Shown piece after piece: positions 54,366 to 63,816 of a stretch of 64,000 bases of DNA. This DNA comes from UBA4421 sp002470275 (GTDB lineage Bacteria > Pseudomonadota > Gammaproteobacteria > Pseudomonadales > Azotimanducaceae). Under the pieces are notes generated by a model. The model did not search any database and was not told where the DNA came from. It saw only the letters and a program-made list of their open reading frames with translations. The DNA lies in contig CAJXDR010000011.1 in the NCBI GenBank assembly GCA_913052345.1, positions 1 through 64,000 of the forward strand, read 5' to 3'. The translations under genes were made by a program, and so were the position numbers. Within the stretch, counting starts at the first letter, position 1, and each line of letters begins with the position of its first letter.

Positions 54366-55651
54366 TCATGCGTCCGGAGACCATGCTCCGCTCCCTCGCC
54401 ATGCGTCACTACGCCAGTCCAGCGTATCGACATCGGCAGCACCAACGCGCCCGCCGCCGGTGTAAGAAGCAGCGGGCCCAGCCTGAAGTTCACTATTTCC
54501 ACCGTGTAGATGATCCCCACAGCCATCTTCCGGTGCAGCGCCTTGACGTTCTTCGTGCCGCCTATACCCTGGACTTTAGAGTGCATCTGGTCAGCAAACC
54601 CCCGGCACCCTACCTGGGCAACCCTGAAAGTTTTGATGCCTGGGCTGTGCGCGATGCTCAAGCGATCGCGCCGCTCTACAGAGTGGCTTTTTCGCCAGCC
54701 ATCGTCACGCCGACTCAACAAGCCGTCGCAGCGGCCAACGCTGCGCTGGCCCCAATGCTTGACCAGGATAATTTTGCGTCTGAGGCAGGCAGCATCGGTG
54801 AAAGGCTTTGGGCAGGCGCATCCCTTGATGCCTGGAGCGAGACGCCGGGCACCAAACAGAAGGTCCTCGCCGGCACGGCGTTACAGCAATCCTTAGGGCA
54901 CTTTCTGGGCGGCATGTTTTATTTTCAAGGCGAGTGGTACTGGGGTATTGACCGCATTCGGTCCCTGGAAGCCCGACTGCATGCAGAGGGATACAGTGGC
55001 GCAGACTGGTCACCGTGCGTACCGGAACCTAAGCCAGATACAAGCAAGCAGGCTTCAAACGTGCTGCTGGAATACTTCCCCTCCCTGCGTAGCCCCTTCA
55101 CCGCCATCGGCCACCAACGAGTTCTAGACCTGATTCAACGGACCGGTATCCGCGTCGGTTTACGCCCGGTGATGCCTATGCTCATGCGCGGCGTTACGGC
55201 ACCACGAGCCAAGCAGCGCTTCATTATCACCGACGCCGCACAACAAGGCCGTGAACAAGGCGCCCCTCTGGGACGCATCGTCGATCCCTTTGGCGAGCCG
55301 GTACGACGCGCCTTTGACCTTTACCCTGGCGCTGTTGCCCTAGGCCAGGAGATGGCCTTCATCACGGCCTACCTCCAGGCCGCCTGGCAGGATGGCGTAG
55401 ACATCAGCAGCAATCGGGGACTGCAGCAGGTAGCCGACCGTGCGGGGATAGATTGGTTAGCCCTCAACGCCGCCGCGAAAGGCCAAGATTCGGCCGCCCT
55501 TCTGCAGAGTAACCTGGCGGCAATGCAAGGCGGTAACCTCTGGGGGGTCCCCAGTTTCAGAATATCCGGCGGCGGCAAAGCGCCGTTATGCTGCTGGGGA
55601 CAAGATCGTATATGGTTGGTGGAGCATGACATTGCCAGTAGAACCCCCTAA
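54362..55651 (+). CDS. Tandem thioredoxin-fold protein, 2-hydroxychromene-2-carboxylate isomerase-like
   Basis: A 429-residue protein with two DsbA/HCCA-isomerase-like domains. Domain 1 has HYFHRVDDPHSHL near residue 44 and ends GGMFYFQGEWYWGIDRI. Domain 2 has EYFPSLRSPFTAIG near residue 238 and the cis-Pro-type loop GNLWGVPSF near residue 393. Neither has a CxxC, so disulfide exchange is unlikely. The SP motif in domain 2 fits a GSH-dependent kappa-class/HCCA enzyme. A GTG start overlaps the MBL stop. The tandem form and the GST in the same run suggest glutathione-linked chemistry. Confidence 0.75.
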   Translation: MIMRPETMLRSLAMRHYASPAYRHRQHQRARRRCKKQRAQPEVHYFHRVDDPHSHLPVQRLDVLRAAYTLDFRVHLVSKPPAPYLGNPESFDAWAVRDAQAIAPLYRVAFSPAIVTPTQQAVAAANAALAPMLDQDNFASEAGSIGERLWAGASLDAWSETPGTKQKVLAGTALQQSLGHFLGGMFYFQGEWYWGIDRIRSLEARLHAEGYSGADWSPCVPEPKPDTSKQASNVLLEYFPSLRSPFTAIGHQRVLDLIQRTGIRVGLRPVMPMLMRGVTAPRAKQRFIITDAAQQGREQGAPLGRIVDPFGEPVRRAFDLYPGAVALGQEMAFITAYLQAAWQDGVDISSNRGLQQVADRAGIDWLALNAAAKGQDSAALLQSNLAAMQGGNLWGVPSFRISGGGKAPLCCWGQDRIWLVEHDIASRTP

Positions 55652-56333
55652 GACTAAGCGGCGCGCGAACGCCACCCGTGAGTCGCTGATGTTTGCCGCT
55701 GAGGCACTCATTGCAAAGCAGGGTATTGAAAATACTTCGATACGCGACATCGTCCAGGCGGCCGGACAAAGGAATGAGTCCGCGCTGCACTATCACTTTA
55801 AAACCCGCGCCGGCCTAATCGAAGCCCTGCACGAGACGCGCTCGCTTGAGATTCAGGAAGCACGCGCCCAGGCTATGCAGCAACTGCTTGAACGGCAACC
55901 GGAGCCCGGGCTGCGAGAACTTTGTGCGCTCATGGTCGAGCCCCCATTCCGCTTACTCCAGACCAACCCAGGTATCCGTCGATACATCCGAGCATTTGGC
56001 CATACGCTGGCGCTGACCAACAGGTCGGCACTGGCTCAGGTCACCCTGCGCGGCGGTGGCGGCGCAAGCGGAGAGCAGCTGGGAAAACGTTTAAAAAGCA
56101 GGCTGTCTCATCTTGATCGCGCCGCCTATCGGCGGCGCATGGAGTCTGCGGTGAGGCTCTGTGCGGTCTCTATGGCGCATCTTGCGAGTCAGGACAAGAC
56201 TCCGGACAGCGCTCCGAACGAGGCCTTCATCAGCGACCTGATCGATGCCCTTCAGGGCCTGCTGGCCGCACCAGAGAGCGCGGCGACCCAGGCGCTGTCT
56301 GCCCGCACGGCAAACGCTGAGACGAAACCCTGA
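55626..56333 (+). CDS. TetR-family transcriptional regulator
   Basis: A 235-residue TetR protein with HTH QGIENTSIRDIVQAAGQRNESALHYHF near residues 36-62. It overlaps the preceding gene by 26 bases and is the last gene of the run that begins with the TonB receptor, so it is likely the pathway regulator. It converges on the DUF3422 gene with a 9-base gap. Its ligand may be a pathway intermediate. Confidence 0.88.
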   Translation: MTLPVEPPKTKRRANATRESLMFAAEALIAKQGIENTSIRDIVQAAGQRNESALHYHFKTRAGLIEALHETRSLEIQEARAQAMQQLLERQPEPGLRELCALMVEPPFRLLQTNPGIRRYIRAFGHTLALTNRSALAQVTLRGGGGASGEQLGKRLKSRLSHLDRAAYRRRMESAVRLCAVSMAHLASQDKTPDSAPNEAFISDLIDALQGLLAAPESAATQALSARTANAETKP

Positions 56334-56342
56334 GACCAGGGC

Positions 56343-57590
56343 CTAATCCCTGCTCACGCGGCGCTGAATAAACCGGGTCAGCCCAAACGTGGCCACAGCC
56401 ACAACGGGGATCAGACCACCTAAAACAACTTCATCGGCAAGAGGCAGGGGCGGGACCGCATCCAGGGCAAATTTGATGAGATTCATGGCGTAGTAGGTGA
56501 TCGCGACTACGCTGAATCCCTCAATGGCGTGCGTTAGGCGTATTTGCTGGCGTGCGCGATCCACCATCAACTCGAGCAGCATCTGATTTTGGGTTTGTAT
56601 TTCCAGATCGAATTTTGTTCGCGCCAGCGACATCAGCTTTTGAGAGGCGTCGGCCAACAGCTTTAGCCTGTTGTCAAAGGCCTGAACGCTCTTCATGGCG
56701 GGCGTAAGCCGATGGTCAATGAAGTCACGCAGCGTGGTGCGCATAGCAACGGGCACCTCATCAATGGCATCCAGCCTTGCCTCAACAATATCCCGGTAGG
56801 CACTCGAGGCAGCGAAGCGATACTGGGTTGCTTCCTGTAGTTCCTGCACGGAGAGCAGCAGCTCGGAGATTCGGTGCACATTCTCCGCGTTAGTTTCCTC
56901 CCCCTCTTCATCCAGCGCTCGGCCGATTTGCTGCACCTGGGACTCTAACGACCGAAGCGTCGCACCACGCTGCTGGGTCAGGGGTAGCGCCATCATGGCC
57001 GCCAGGCGATACATCTCGATATCCGTAAGCAATTTGATGATGCGCCCTCGGATTATGGGATCAGACTGCGCACCCCAAACCTGATACTCAACAAACCCTC
57101 GGGCATCATTCGCAAAGCTCGTTTCAATTTCGTAGCCAATCCCCGTGTTGCGGCCGCCATACAGGCGTTGGGTGCCTGTGGCGTCGTCGCCGGCGCCGCG
57201 CGGTTCATTGACCAGTTTAATTCTGCTGGCGCAAAAAACATGCGTGCCCAGCAGCGGGCTCACGCCCGCCAGCAAAGTCCCCTCCTCGCCCTGGGGGTCT
57301 GTAGGCACAAAGGTAAAGGACAGGAACTCCGTATGCCGCTCAACCCTCAGCGTCCCGTTGGCCAACTCAAATTTGGAGTGCCGACCGTCAAAGGGATAGT
57401 GCTGCTTCACGTAGGCGGCCTCAGGCGTTAGGGGTGCCTGCTCACCGAGCCCTACTGCTCCAGACTGAGTGACCACAGACCAGTGGTAGATGAGACTCTG
57501 GGCCACATCCACGGACAGGGCGGGGCGAGCATGAAATTCATGCTGGATTTCAGTTTTGAGCACTGAGAAATTTGAGTCCAAGCCGGTCAC
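56343..57590 (-). CDS. DUF3422 family membrane protein
   Basis: A 415-residue protein of DUF3422. The N-terminus has EIQHEFHARPAL, typical of the family. The middle is largely helical with coiled-coil potential. The C-terminus has EGFSVVAITYYAMNLIKFAL and a second hydrophobic segment near residues 385-405. The family is widespread in proteobacteria, membrane-anchored, and without a known function. Nothing in the neighbours explains it. Confidence 0.85.
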   Translation of the reverse strand: MTGLDSNFSVLKTEIQHEFHARPALSVDVAQSLIYHWSVVTQSGAVGLGEQAPLTPEAAYVKQHYPFDGRHSKFELANGTLRVERHTEFLSFTFVPTDPQGEEGTLLAGVSPLLGTHVFCASRIKLVNEPRGAGDDATGTQRLYGGRNTGIGYEIETSFANDARGFVEYQVWGAQSDPIIRGRIIKLLTDIEMYRLAAMMALPLTQQRGATLRSLESQVQQIGRALDEEGEETNAENVHRISELLLSVQELQEATQYRFAASSAYRDIVEARLDAIDEVPVAMRTTLRDFIDHRLTPAMKSVQAFDNRLKLLADASQKLMSLARTKFDLEIQTQNQMLLELMVDRARQQIRLTHAIEGFSVVAITYYAMNLIKFALDAVPPLPLADEVVLGGLIPVVAVATFGLTRFIQRRVSRD

Positions 57591-57727
57591 AGAGAAGAGC
57601 CCTCCACTCTTTTCATCAGGCTAGCTGCTCCTCTGCCTTGGAAACGTGAAATCTAGGGCGTGCGCGGATCACACTCTTACTGCATCATCCAGCCGCCGCA
57701 GCGGGCAGGCGCCAGACGAAATGTGGA

Positions 57728-59755
57728 TCAGGGCACCGGTAGGCTGAAGGCCACCAGGTAATCTCCAGACCCGCCAAATGGCAGCCGCGTATCGCCCCCG
57801 GCGGCGACCACCACCATCTGGCGATGCCGGCCCTGCTCATCGATCACCCGATAGCTCATGGGGCTCGCGTTAGCCGGTTTGGGCAATCCGTGCCGCCAAA
57901 TGATCTCACCGTTGGTCAAATCGTAGGCATACAGCGTCGGGTCCATAGCGGCGCCAAGAAAGAGCACTCCGGTCTCAGTGAGCAAGGGTCCGCCCACTTG
58001 CGGCAGGCCCAGGCTCTGTGACCCGAAAACGCTGCCATGAGGACGGCGCCACAGCACCTCGCCGGCGTTAGCATCGATCACCATGACTTCACCGAAGGGC
58101 GGCCCCGCACAGGGCCAAATACCCAGCAAGGGGTCCATCAGCTGATGGCGTGCCATCGCATAGTCCTGCCCCAAATTCAGGCCAACGTTAGCCTCAGGCG
58201 GCAGCTCAAAATATGCCCTTATCGCCGCCAAGGCAGCCTTGTACTCCTCCCCCTCGCGCCCTGGCTGCACCAGCGTATCGAAGTGTTCCTGGGCACCCTC
58301 AGTCTCGAGCAGGCGAGTGGTGAAAGCGACATGATTAGCATGCAGCGCAATCAACGACCGCGACGCATCTACGGCGATTCCGCCCCAATTGGTAGCGCCG
58401 GCGATGCTGGGCAACCCAATGGTCCACTGCTCGGTAATTGGCGTGTAAATCTCTCCAATTTGAGCGTCGGCCTCGACGCCGTTGCACAGACCCAAGGGAG
58501 AGGCCCCGGCCTCGTATGTCCGAGAAACGCGAAAGGCTTCGGGAGGAAAGGGTTGGGTCGGTGCAAGCTGTGCTGCCAGAGGGCCGTAGCGAGGCACGGG
58601 CCGCTGCTCCACAGGATGCAGTGGAACCCCGGTTTCCCGATGCAGGACGAAGACAAAGCCCATCTTCGTGCTTTGAATAAGTGCGGGAACCACCGAACCC
58701 CCGATTGTTATCTCCGCAAGAGAAGGGATTGACGGGACATCAAAATCCCAAAAATCTCGGTTCACCACTTTAAAGCGCCAGAGCAGTTCCCCCGTTGAAC
58801 CGCGCAGCGCAAGAACGGCAGAGCCGTAATAGGCCATATCCAGCTCGCCGCCCCGATAATAGTCAGGCGATGGGTTACCCGTAGGCAGAAAAACCATATC
58901 CCGCTCTTCGTCAACGGCCATACCCGCCCAGACGTTGGGCGTACCCAGAGCATAGCCCGCATCGCTCACTGGGCCCCGCTCGTAATCGAAATCTGGCGGT
59001 GCGAGATCGAAGGCCCAGACCAAGGCACCGCTACGCGCATCAAAGCCTCGCACCACGCCGCTGGGCGCATTGGTTCGCACGTTATCTGCCACGGCGGACC
59101 CCACCACCACCACATCGCCAACTACCGCTGGCGGGGAGGTCACCTGATACTCCTGCTGCCAGAGCAGATCGCCCACCCCTGCCAGCAGGTCAACCTTTCC
59201 TTCATCACCGAAATCACGGCAAAGGGCACCGCTTTCCGGATCCAGCGCGAGCAGCTGGCCGGTATTGGTGGCCATAAAGAGACGGCTATCGCAGGCCTTG
59301 GTAGCCTCGCCACCGAACTCGGGCACTGCCTGCCACTGAGCCAGGCCACGGCAGTTGGCTTTGTTGGGGTAGGGAACGATCGGCACCTGGGCATCGAACG
59401 CCCAGAGTTTGGCCCCGGTCAAAGGGTCTAGAGCAAGCACGTTGTTGTGGGGGGTGCACAGAATCAGCCTACCCTCGGATATGATCGGGGTGACCTGAAA
59501 AAAATCAGCCACATCACCCGTCTGAAAGACCCAAGCCGGCTTTAGGTTCTTAACGTTGGTAGGGGTGATCTGCTCAAGCTTAGAAAAACGCGCGCTATCA
59601 GTCCCCGTGTGGCTGGCCCAGATCGACGTTTCCCGTGGCTGACCGGGTGCATTGTCCGCTACACGGAATGCAGCCAGATCATTGGCACACCCAAAGGCTA
59701 GGAAGATAACCCCCAAGAACAAACACCGTCTGCTAACGCGATTTATGGTCTCCAC
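57728..59755 (-). CDS. PQQ-type quinoprotein dehydrogenase, lipoprotein
   Basis: A 675-residue eight-bladed quinoprotein related to the periplasmic part of membrane glucose dehydrogenase. The signal peptide ends in lipobox AFGC near residue 23, replacing the usual five-helix membrane anchor. Propeller motifs such as WVFQTGDVADF, NVLALDPLTGAKLWAFDA, NWGGIAVD and GEVLWRRPHGS are present. It would oxidise a sugar or alcohol and pass electrons to quinone or a cytochrome. No PQQ synthesis genes are present here. It is divergent from the GPH transporter. Confidence 0.88.
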   Translation of the reverse strand: METINRVSRRCLFLGVIFLAFGCANDLAAFRVADNAPGQPRETSIWASHTGTDSARFSKLEQITPTNVKNLKPAWVFQTGDVADFFQVTPIISEGRLILCTPHNNVLALDPLTGAKLWAFDAQVPIVPYPNKANCRGLAQWQAVPEFGGEATKACDSRLFMATNTGQLLALDPESGALCRDFGDEGKVDLLAGVGDLLWQQEYQVTSPPAVVGDVVVVGSAVADNVRTNAPSGVVRGFDARSGALVWAFDLAPPDFDYERGPVSDAGYALGTPNVWAGMAVDEERDMVFLPTGNPSPDYYRGGELDMAYYGSAVLALRGSTGELLWRFKVVNRDFWDFDVPSIPSLAEITIGGSVVPALIQSTKMGFVFVLHRETGVPLHPVEQRPVPRYGPLAAQLAPTQPFPPEAFRVSRTYEAGASPLGLCNGVEADAQIGEIYTPITEQWTIGLPSIAGATNWGGIAVDASRSLIALHANHVAFTTRLLETEGAQEHFDTLVQPGREGEEYKAALAAIRAYFELPPEANVGLNLGQDYAMARHQLMDPLLGIWPCAGPPFGEVMVIDANAGEVLWRRPHGSVFGSQSLGLPQVGGPLLTETGVLFLGAAMDPTLYAYDLTNGEIIWRHGLPKPANASPMSYRVIDEQGRHRQMVVVAAGGDTRLPFGGSGDYLVAFSLPVP

Positions 59756-59964
59756 AACCGACCTCCCTACTTAACCTATTGCGCCACGGAACCGGACGCC
59801 AATATTTTAACAGTGCTGTTTATCATTGCGCACGCAGACCGAGCCAGGGTCACCTTATGACCGAAGTGGGAAATTGATTTTGGGTGGTTATCATGGTGCT
59901 AGAGGTTGAATGTGCCCAGGTTCGCGTCGACAGTAGGTCGCGGGGGAATCGTTAATCATCAGTC

Positions 59965-59984
59965 AGGCTGAGAGCCTCGTTTTA
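59965..59984 (+). other. Short hairpin upstream of GPH transporter
   Basis: AGGCT-gag-AGCCT followed by CGTTTT lies in the 286-base gap between the divergent quinoprotein and GPH transporter genes, about 60 bases before the transporter ATG. It is weak as a terminator. The gap shows nothing else recognisable. Confidence 0.3.
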
Positions 59985-60041
59985 AAGCGCTTCCCCAAAG
60001 GCCAAGAACCAGCAAAAAGCAGCACGAGGGCGGGATACTCA

Positions 60042-61502
60042 ATGGAAGCTACCACCGAATCTCTGACACCAGAAGGTCACCGCAAAGTATCCGTGCGAAC
60101 TAAATTGCTGTTTGCCTCGGGCACTCTGCAAGAAGCCGCAGTCACGGCAGGCGGTCTAACGACAATGCTGTTTTATAACCAGCTGCTGGGTGTTTCGGGC
60201 ACGTTGGCCGGCACCGCTTTTTTGATCGCGAGCATCTCTGATGCAGTCACCGACCCGCTGGTTGGCGCTTTCTCTGACAATTTCAAGTCGCGCTGGGGCC
60301 GACGCCACCCCTTGATGCTCGCGTCCATATTGCCCATCGCCATAGGCTTCTACCTGCTTTACCAACCACCCGCTGATCTAAGCGAATTCGGTTACTTTCT
60401 GTGGCTCACCACTTTCTTGGTGCTCCTGCGAATTGGGCAAACCCTGTATCTCATCCCACACGATGCGTTAGGCGCGGAGCTAACCCAAGACTACGAAGGT
60501 CGCACCCTGATCTTCGCCTACAATGCGGTGGCTCAGGGGATCCTGACCATCACGGTGGTGGGTGTCGTCACCATGCTCATTTTTCCTTCAAACGAGCAGT
60601 TCGAGAACGGGCTGTTAAACGAGGCCGCATACTTCATCCTAGCGGTTGCGGGTTGCGCTACCATCATCTTTTCTGTGCTGCTGTGCACCCTGGGCACCCT
60701 GGATCAAATTCCTCATCTACACCAGATCAGCAACAAAAAAAGCTTCGAGCTACGAGTGTATCTGCGCGGCCTAGGTGTTTTGCTCAGCAGCCGTTCTTAT
60801 CTCGCCGCCTGCATCTCCATCCTAACTATTTACATCAGCATCGGCATCATCGGTATCGTTGCTAACTACGCATACCTCTATGTATTCGAGCTGACTACCC
60901 AGCAGCTATTTTGGGCATCGGTGGCGAAAACCCCGGGCATCCTTGTTGCTTTGCCGCTCCTGGCCTACGTCGGCACGCGCTTTGAGAAAAAAAATATAGT
61001 CATCGCTGCGGTCGTGATCACCGCCGTTTTCCTCTCCTTGCCACATAACTTGAGCATGCTGGGACTATTTCCCGGCAATGATTCGCCCTGGGTACTGATT
61101 GGTTTATTTGTGCCATTGGCGATTGGATACCTGATCTTCCCCATGGCAACCATTACCCTTGATTCTCAACTTGCTGATTGCGCTGATGAGCATGATATGA
61201 GATCAGGCGATAGGGCTGAGGGAGCCATCTTCGCAGTCAGAAGCTTCGCACTGAAAACCACCAACGGCATCGGCGCCTTTATTGCGGGCGTTGCTCTGGA
61301 TATTATTCGATTCCCAGACAATGCCGAAATGGGCATGCTCGAGCCCTTTACCGTAGACGGATTGCTGTTTCTTAACGGTCCCTTGTTCCTAATCATTTAT
61401 TTAATTGCGGCCTATGCGATGTCTTTCTATGCCATTGATAAAGCCCGACACGACGAGATTTTGCAGACCCTGAAAGAGCGTAACGAGACCCGAGGCTCCT
61501 AG
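60042..61502 (+). CDS. GPH-family MFS transporter
   Basis: A 486-residue, 12-helix sugar-type cation symporter. It has the family motif FLIASISDAVTDPLVGAFSD near residues 61-80, followed by RWGRRHPLM. The RRH pair and the late DMRSGDRAEGAIFAVRSF are also typical. It is divergent from the quinoprotein dehydrogenase and convergent with the sulfatase. Together they suggest a carbohydrate or sulfated-sugar uptake function. It differs clearly from the GPH protein at 41869. Confidence 0.88.
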   Translation: MEATTESLTPEGHRKVSVRTKLLFASGTLQEAAVTAGGLTTMLFYNQLLGVSGTLAGTAFLIASISDAVTDPLVGAFSDNFKSRWGRRHPLMLASILPIAIGFYLLYQPPADLSEFGYFLWLTTFLVLLRIGQTLYLIPHDALGAELTQDYEGRTLIFAYNAVAQGILTITVVGVVTMLIFPSNEQFENGLLNEAAYFILAVAGCATIIFSVLLCTLGTLDQIPHLHQISNKKSFELRVYLRGLGVLLSSRSYLAACISILTIYISIGIIGIVANYAYLYVFELTTQQLFWASVAKTPGILVALPLLAYVGTRFEKKNIVIAAVVITAVFLSLPHNLSMLGLFPGNDSPWVLIGLFVPLAIGYLIFPMATITLDSQLADCADEHDMRSGDRAEGAIFAVRSFALKTTNGIGAFIAGVALDIIRFPDNAEMGMLEPFTVDGLLFLNGPLFLIIYLIAAYAMSFYAIDKARHDEILQTLKERNETRGS

Positions 61503-61677
61503 TTGAGGGCGTCGAACACAATGATCAATCCGTTGATGTCGGACGACTCGGGCGAGGGCTCCTGGGGCGGGGACTCATTGGGTGGAGGTGGGTCGGAATA
61601 GTCTGGCGCACTCCCCGAGTCGCCGCTCAGGAAATGCCGCTGACACAGGCGCGGGACCGCAGAACCAGCCCAGGGAC

Positions 61678-63300
61678 TTATTCGCGACTGAATTCAGGGC
61701 TGCGTAGCCAAGCCTTGGGGAAGCGACCCGTTATTTCCTGCAGGGCGGCAGCCGAGCGCGGGTATTGCCCCTTGTCATCAGTAGCTTGCACCCAAACGTC
61801 CAGTTGTTCCCGTTTCTCTTCGAGGATGGCTCGGTAGGCCGGATCATCTGCCAAGTTGACCACTTCGTCCGGATCGCTCATCAAATCGTAGAGTTCTTCA
61901 GCAGCCCGAGCGCCATAGGGGGCCGCCTGAGCAGGAGTCAGCCGACCGGCTTCCGCAAGACGTCGAATCATTAAAAAACTGCTGGCCTCCGGATCAGCCA
62001 GGGCTATCATTTCCCGATGCCCCCAATTCATCAGCGGCCTGTCCGTATAGAAGTTACGAATGTAGTGGTATCTATCCCCCATCACGGAGCGGACCCGATC
62101 CAGCACATTTGACATGCGATCTGCCGAGGAAAAAACAACCGAGCGCGCATAGTCCGGAGCGAAAAGATTCCGGGCATCCATTGTGTCGGGCACATCCAAC
62201 CCGGCCAGGGCTAGGGAGGTGGCCGCGATATCCATCAAGTTCACCAGATCGGACCGCCTCGTTCCGGGCACCACTTCAGGCCGCCCGGGCGCCACAACGA
62301 TAAGCGGGACATGCAGCCCCTCCGCATAGCAAAACTCCTTGCTGCGGGGCAGGTCAGAGCCATGATCCGAATAGAGAAAGATCACCGTCTGGTGCCAAAG
62401 CCCATCAGCCTTGAGACGAGCCACGACCTGCCCGACCTCATGATCTGTACGCAGAATACTGCTGTAGTGATTCGCCACATGCTGACGTACCTGGGGGATA
62501 TCCGGGTACTGAGCGGGCACCCGCACCGCTTTGGGCGAAACCGAAGCGAGGCCAAGCACCTCAAGTTCTGACGCGATGTCACGAACACGCTTACCGCCCG
62601 CGATGGACATCTGGCCGAAGAAGGACGCGCCCTCAGGCACATCACGCCAGTCGCCACCCCCGCTAACGCCCTTCCACCCCTTTTGGCCGCTAGTCGTTTC
62701 CTCTGCCCTCGCGTCGCCGATGCCCTCCTTCACGGCAACAGCCACACTCTTCTTGGCAACGGTCTCCCTCTTGGTCGCAAGAGCCATGGCCTCCTTAGTT
62801 TTACCCTGCATGACGGAGGCGGGATTTGGATTGCCCAAGGAGTAAAGGTCGCTCCTTTCGTAACTGAAGTTAAAGTCGTCTTTATCCGAATTGTAGGTTT
62901 CGAAACCCGCTGCGCGGAACAGTTCCGGCAGCGTCTGCACCCATTCGGGTAATTCAATCTGATAGCTGGGCACGCGGCCCGATCGATGGTCATGGGTGCC
63001 CAGGCGTATGCTGTAGCTGCCGGTGATCATGGCCGAACGACTCGGGCTGCAGACTGGCGTCGGCGCATAGGCACGCTCGAACACCACGCCCTCTGCAGCC
63101 AACTGGTCAATATTCGGGGTCGCCACGGTGTTATCGCCGTAAGTGCCATACCAAGGCGACTGATCATCTATAGAAATCCAGAGCACGTTTTGCGGCGTGC
63201 TCGCGGGAGCGTGTTCTGCAGTGACAACTTGGCCAGTGAGCACAGATCCGATGCCAATCAGCACCACCCCAAACATAACTCCCTGCCCCATGAATCGCAT
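61678..63300 (-). CDS. Cys-type sulfatase (family S1), exported
   Basis: An alkaline-phosphatase-fold sulfatase, 540 residues from Met at 63300, or 571 from 63393. The signal peptide is MRFMGQGVMFGVVLIGIGSV. The metal motif WISIDDQSP and the formylglycine site CSPSRSAMITGS (Cys modified by FGE or anSME) are intact. HDHRSGR and YSDHGSDLPRSKEF complete the site. Closest in type to heparan N-sulfatase-like S1 enzymes. No maturase gene is in the window. It probably desulfates a glycan or small sulfate ester in the periplasm. Confidence 0.9.
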   Translation of the reverse strand: MRFMGQGVMFGVVLIGIGSVLTGQVVTAEHAPASTPQNVLWISIDDQSPWYGTYGDNTVATPNIDQLAAEGVVFERAYAPTPVCSPSRSAMITGSYSIRLGTHDHRSGRVPSYQIELPEWVQTLPELFRAAGFETYNSDKDDFNFSYERSDLYSLGNPNPASVMQGKTKEAMALATKRETVAKKSVAVAVKEGIGDARAEETTSGQKGWKGVSGGGDWRDVPEGASFFGQMSIAGGKRVRDIASELEVLGLASVSPKAVRVPAQYPDIPQVRQHVANHYSSILRTDHEVGQVVARLKADGLWHQTVIFLYSDHGSDLPRSKEFCYAEGLHVPLIVVAPGRPEVVPGTRRSDLVNLMDIAATSLALAGLDVPDTMDARNLFAPDYARSVVFSSADRMSNVLDRVRSVMGDRYHYIRNFYTDRPLMNWGHREMIALADPEASSFLMIRRLAEAGRLTPAQAAPYGARAAEELYDLMSDPDEVVNLADDPAYRAILEEKREQLDVWVQATDDKGQYPRSAAALQEITGRFPKAWLRSPEFSRE

Positions 63301-63446
63301 CCTCCGGTCACCCCTTTTAGGCACATCTCTTTTCCACAGTTGGGGTGTACCGAAAAACGGGGCTAGTTTAAAGGCTGGGTCGATAACGTTCACCCAGAAA
63401 AGTGTCCATGCCTCTACTGGCCTTGTTCTTAGGGACCATGTGACCC

Positions 63447-63608
63447 ATGAGTGCGGGCACCCTATCCATGATTGAGATGGCCGAAGACCAGACGGTGCGC
63501 GAATACCGCCTTTTTCACGGGGCCGAAGACAGCATTATCGCGGTTGATCGGAAGTGGCATCGGAACGCCTGCAAGGTCGCGGGGCCCCTTCTGGAGTTCC
63601 TAGGGTAA
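63447..63608 (+). CDS. Possible 53-residue small protein
   Basis: A frame starting MSAGTLSMIEM and ending AGPLLEFLG, too short for usual gene lists. The composition is protein-like, with a HGAEDSIIAVDRKW stretch. The ribosome site is AGGGA, 11 bases upstream. A plus-strand terminator follows at 63757, which supports a small plus-strand transcript here. It could instead be a fragment of a decayed gene. No family was recognised. Confidence 0.4.
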   Translation: MSAGTLSMIEMAEDQTVREYRLFHGAEDSIIAVDRKWHRNACKVAGPLLEFLG

Positions 63609-63756
63609 ATCGACTCCCGGCAGTCTAAGTCTCGGTGCTCTGAGGTATCCATCCCTGAGCGAACGGATACTCCTTGCTTCGCCTATGACGGCTGTGCGGG
63701 CAGCTCCGATCGAGCAGTATCGATTAGAAAAAGGAAGGTAAGGCGGGCTGATGAAG
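63609..63756. other. Intergenic segment without a recognised gene
   Basis: This stretch lies between the small plus-strand frame and the terminator. No tRNA cloverleaf, repeat or ribosome site with an open frame was found in it. Confidence 0.5.
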
Positions 63757-63796
63757 TCCACGGCACCTCAAGCCATGAGGTGCTGTGGAACTTTTT
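63757..63796 (+). terminator. Strong plus-strand intrinsic terminator
   Basis: A 14-bp stem with one G-U pair (63757-63770 with 63776-63789) and an AGCCA loop is followed by TTTTT at 63792. On the minus strand no T run follows, so it serves a plus-strand transcript rather than the TonB receptor to its right. Confidence 0.8.
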
Positions 63797-63816
63797 AAGC
63801 GTCCTTAAGGCGCCGC

